From Methanoregula sp. (lineage in GTDB: Archaea; Halobacteriota; Methanomicrobia; Methanomicrobiales; Methanospirillaceae), in assembly GCA_028679075.1 (NCBI GenBank), contig JAJRCF010000007.1, forward strand, positions 27,552-91,551: a DNA stretch of 64,000 bases, read 5' to 3'. Under the pieces are notes generated by a model. It was given only the letters and a program-made list of their open reading frames with translations, was not told where the DNA came from and made no database searches. A program made the translations under genes and the position numbers. This document shows positions 63,985 to 64,000 of the stretch, piece after piece (positions within the stretch are counted from its first letter, which is position 1; every line of letters begins with the position of its first letter).

Positions 63985-64000
63985 AAACAGCCTGCCTATC

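Noticed and set aside
1..64000. CRISPR arrays, tRNA or rRNA genes, transposases
   Set aside because: No direct-repeat/spacer pattern, tRNA-type TTCGA arm in a cloverleaf, rRNA signature or transposase motif was found by reading; TTCGA in the hairpin arrays is not part of a tRNA fold.

Overview
The window reads as chromosomal DNA of a methanogenic archaeon of the order Methanomicrobiales, most like Methanoregula or a close relative (inference from gene content, moderately high GC, AT-rich promoter islands and archaeal-type genes). Pointers are a YcaO/TfuA pair of the kind that thioamidates methyl-coenzyme M reductase, an FmdE-family protein, archaellin and archaeal type IV pilins, archaeal FEN-1 with a PCNA-binding tail, archaeal NOG1-type GTPase, a presenilin-type protease homologue and a split GMP synthase.

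Region 1 (1-7.2 kb) is a surface-structure region. Six tandem type IV pilin-like genes overlap or nearly abut, followed by a decayed seventh copy, then two small secreted proteins and a 1 kb gene-poor stretch. A MntA/HepT toxin-antitoxin module with a frameshifted HepT follows (7.25-7.88 kb). Region 2 (8-14.3 kb) holds three paralogous SAM methyltransferases, two of them flanking an FmdE-type gene, plus a DUF457-type membrane protein and a molbindin (Mop). Region 3 (14.3-25.2 kb) has a second pilus cluster (two divergent pilin-like genes, two more pilins, a secretion ATPase and a TadC/ArlJ-type membrane protein), then a lipoprotein, a PEGA/transglutaminase-like secreted protein and an orphan archaellin.

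Region 4 (25.4-41.6 kb) is a molybdenum/tungsten block: a second Mop, a ModA-TsaA-ModB-ModC operon, a beta-propeller secreted protein, a DUF2284 metal-binding protein, a TusA-like protein next to a single-chain triple DsrE-like protein, a 58-residue protein translationally coupled to MoeA, and a second ModABC set flanked by two paralogous PH-like/TM proteins. A possible structured RNA precedes the second ModA. These genes fit oxyanion uptake (Mod), storage (Mop), cofactor assembly (MoeA, perhaps the sulfur-relay pair) and use (formylmethanofuran dehydrogenase, which FmdE resembles).

Region 5 (41.8-64 kb) is mostly core: UPF0114, HisD, a DUF3821-like surface protein, a BrxD-like ATPase broken by one in-frame amber codon beside a TPR/winged-helix protein, a glycosyltransferase, a thioesterase, PyrG, GuaA subunit B, ArgD, HisC, an AK6-type kinase, a CDP-alcohol phosphatidyltransferase, TfuA and YcaO, a Cys-rich lipoprotein, an MBL hydrolase, FEN-1, a presenilin homologue and NOG1-like GTPase.

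The most unusual pattern is a family of small intergenic hairpins at six or more sites. Their stems differ in sequence but stay base-paired, many share the loop ATCA, and they are commonly followed by TTCGA. They occur singly or in tandem arrays. No rRNA, tRNA, CRISPR array, transposase or origin gene was recognised.
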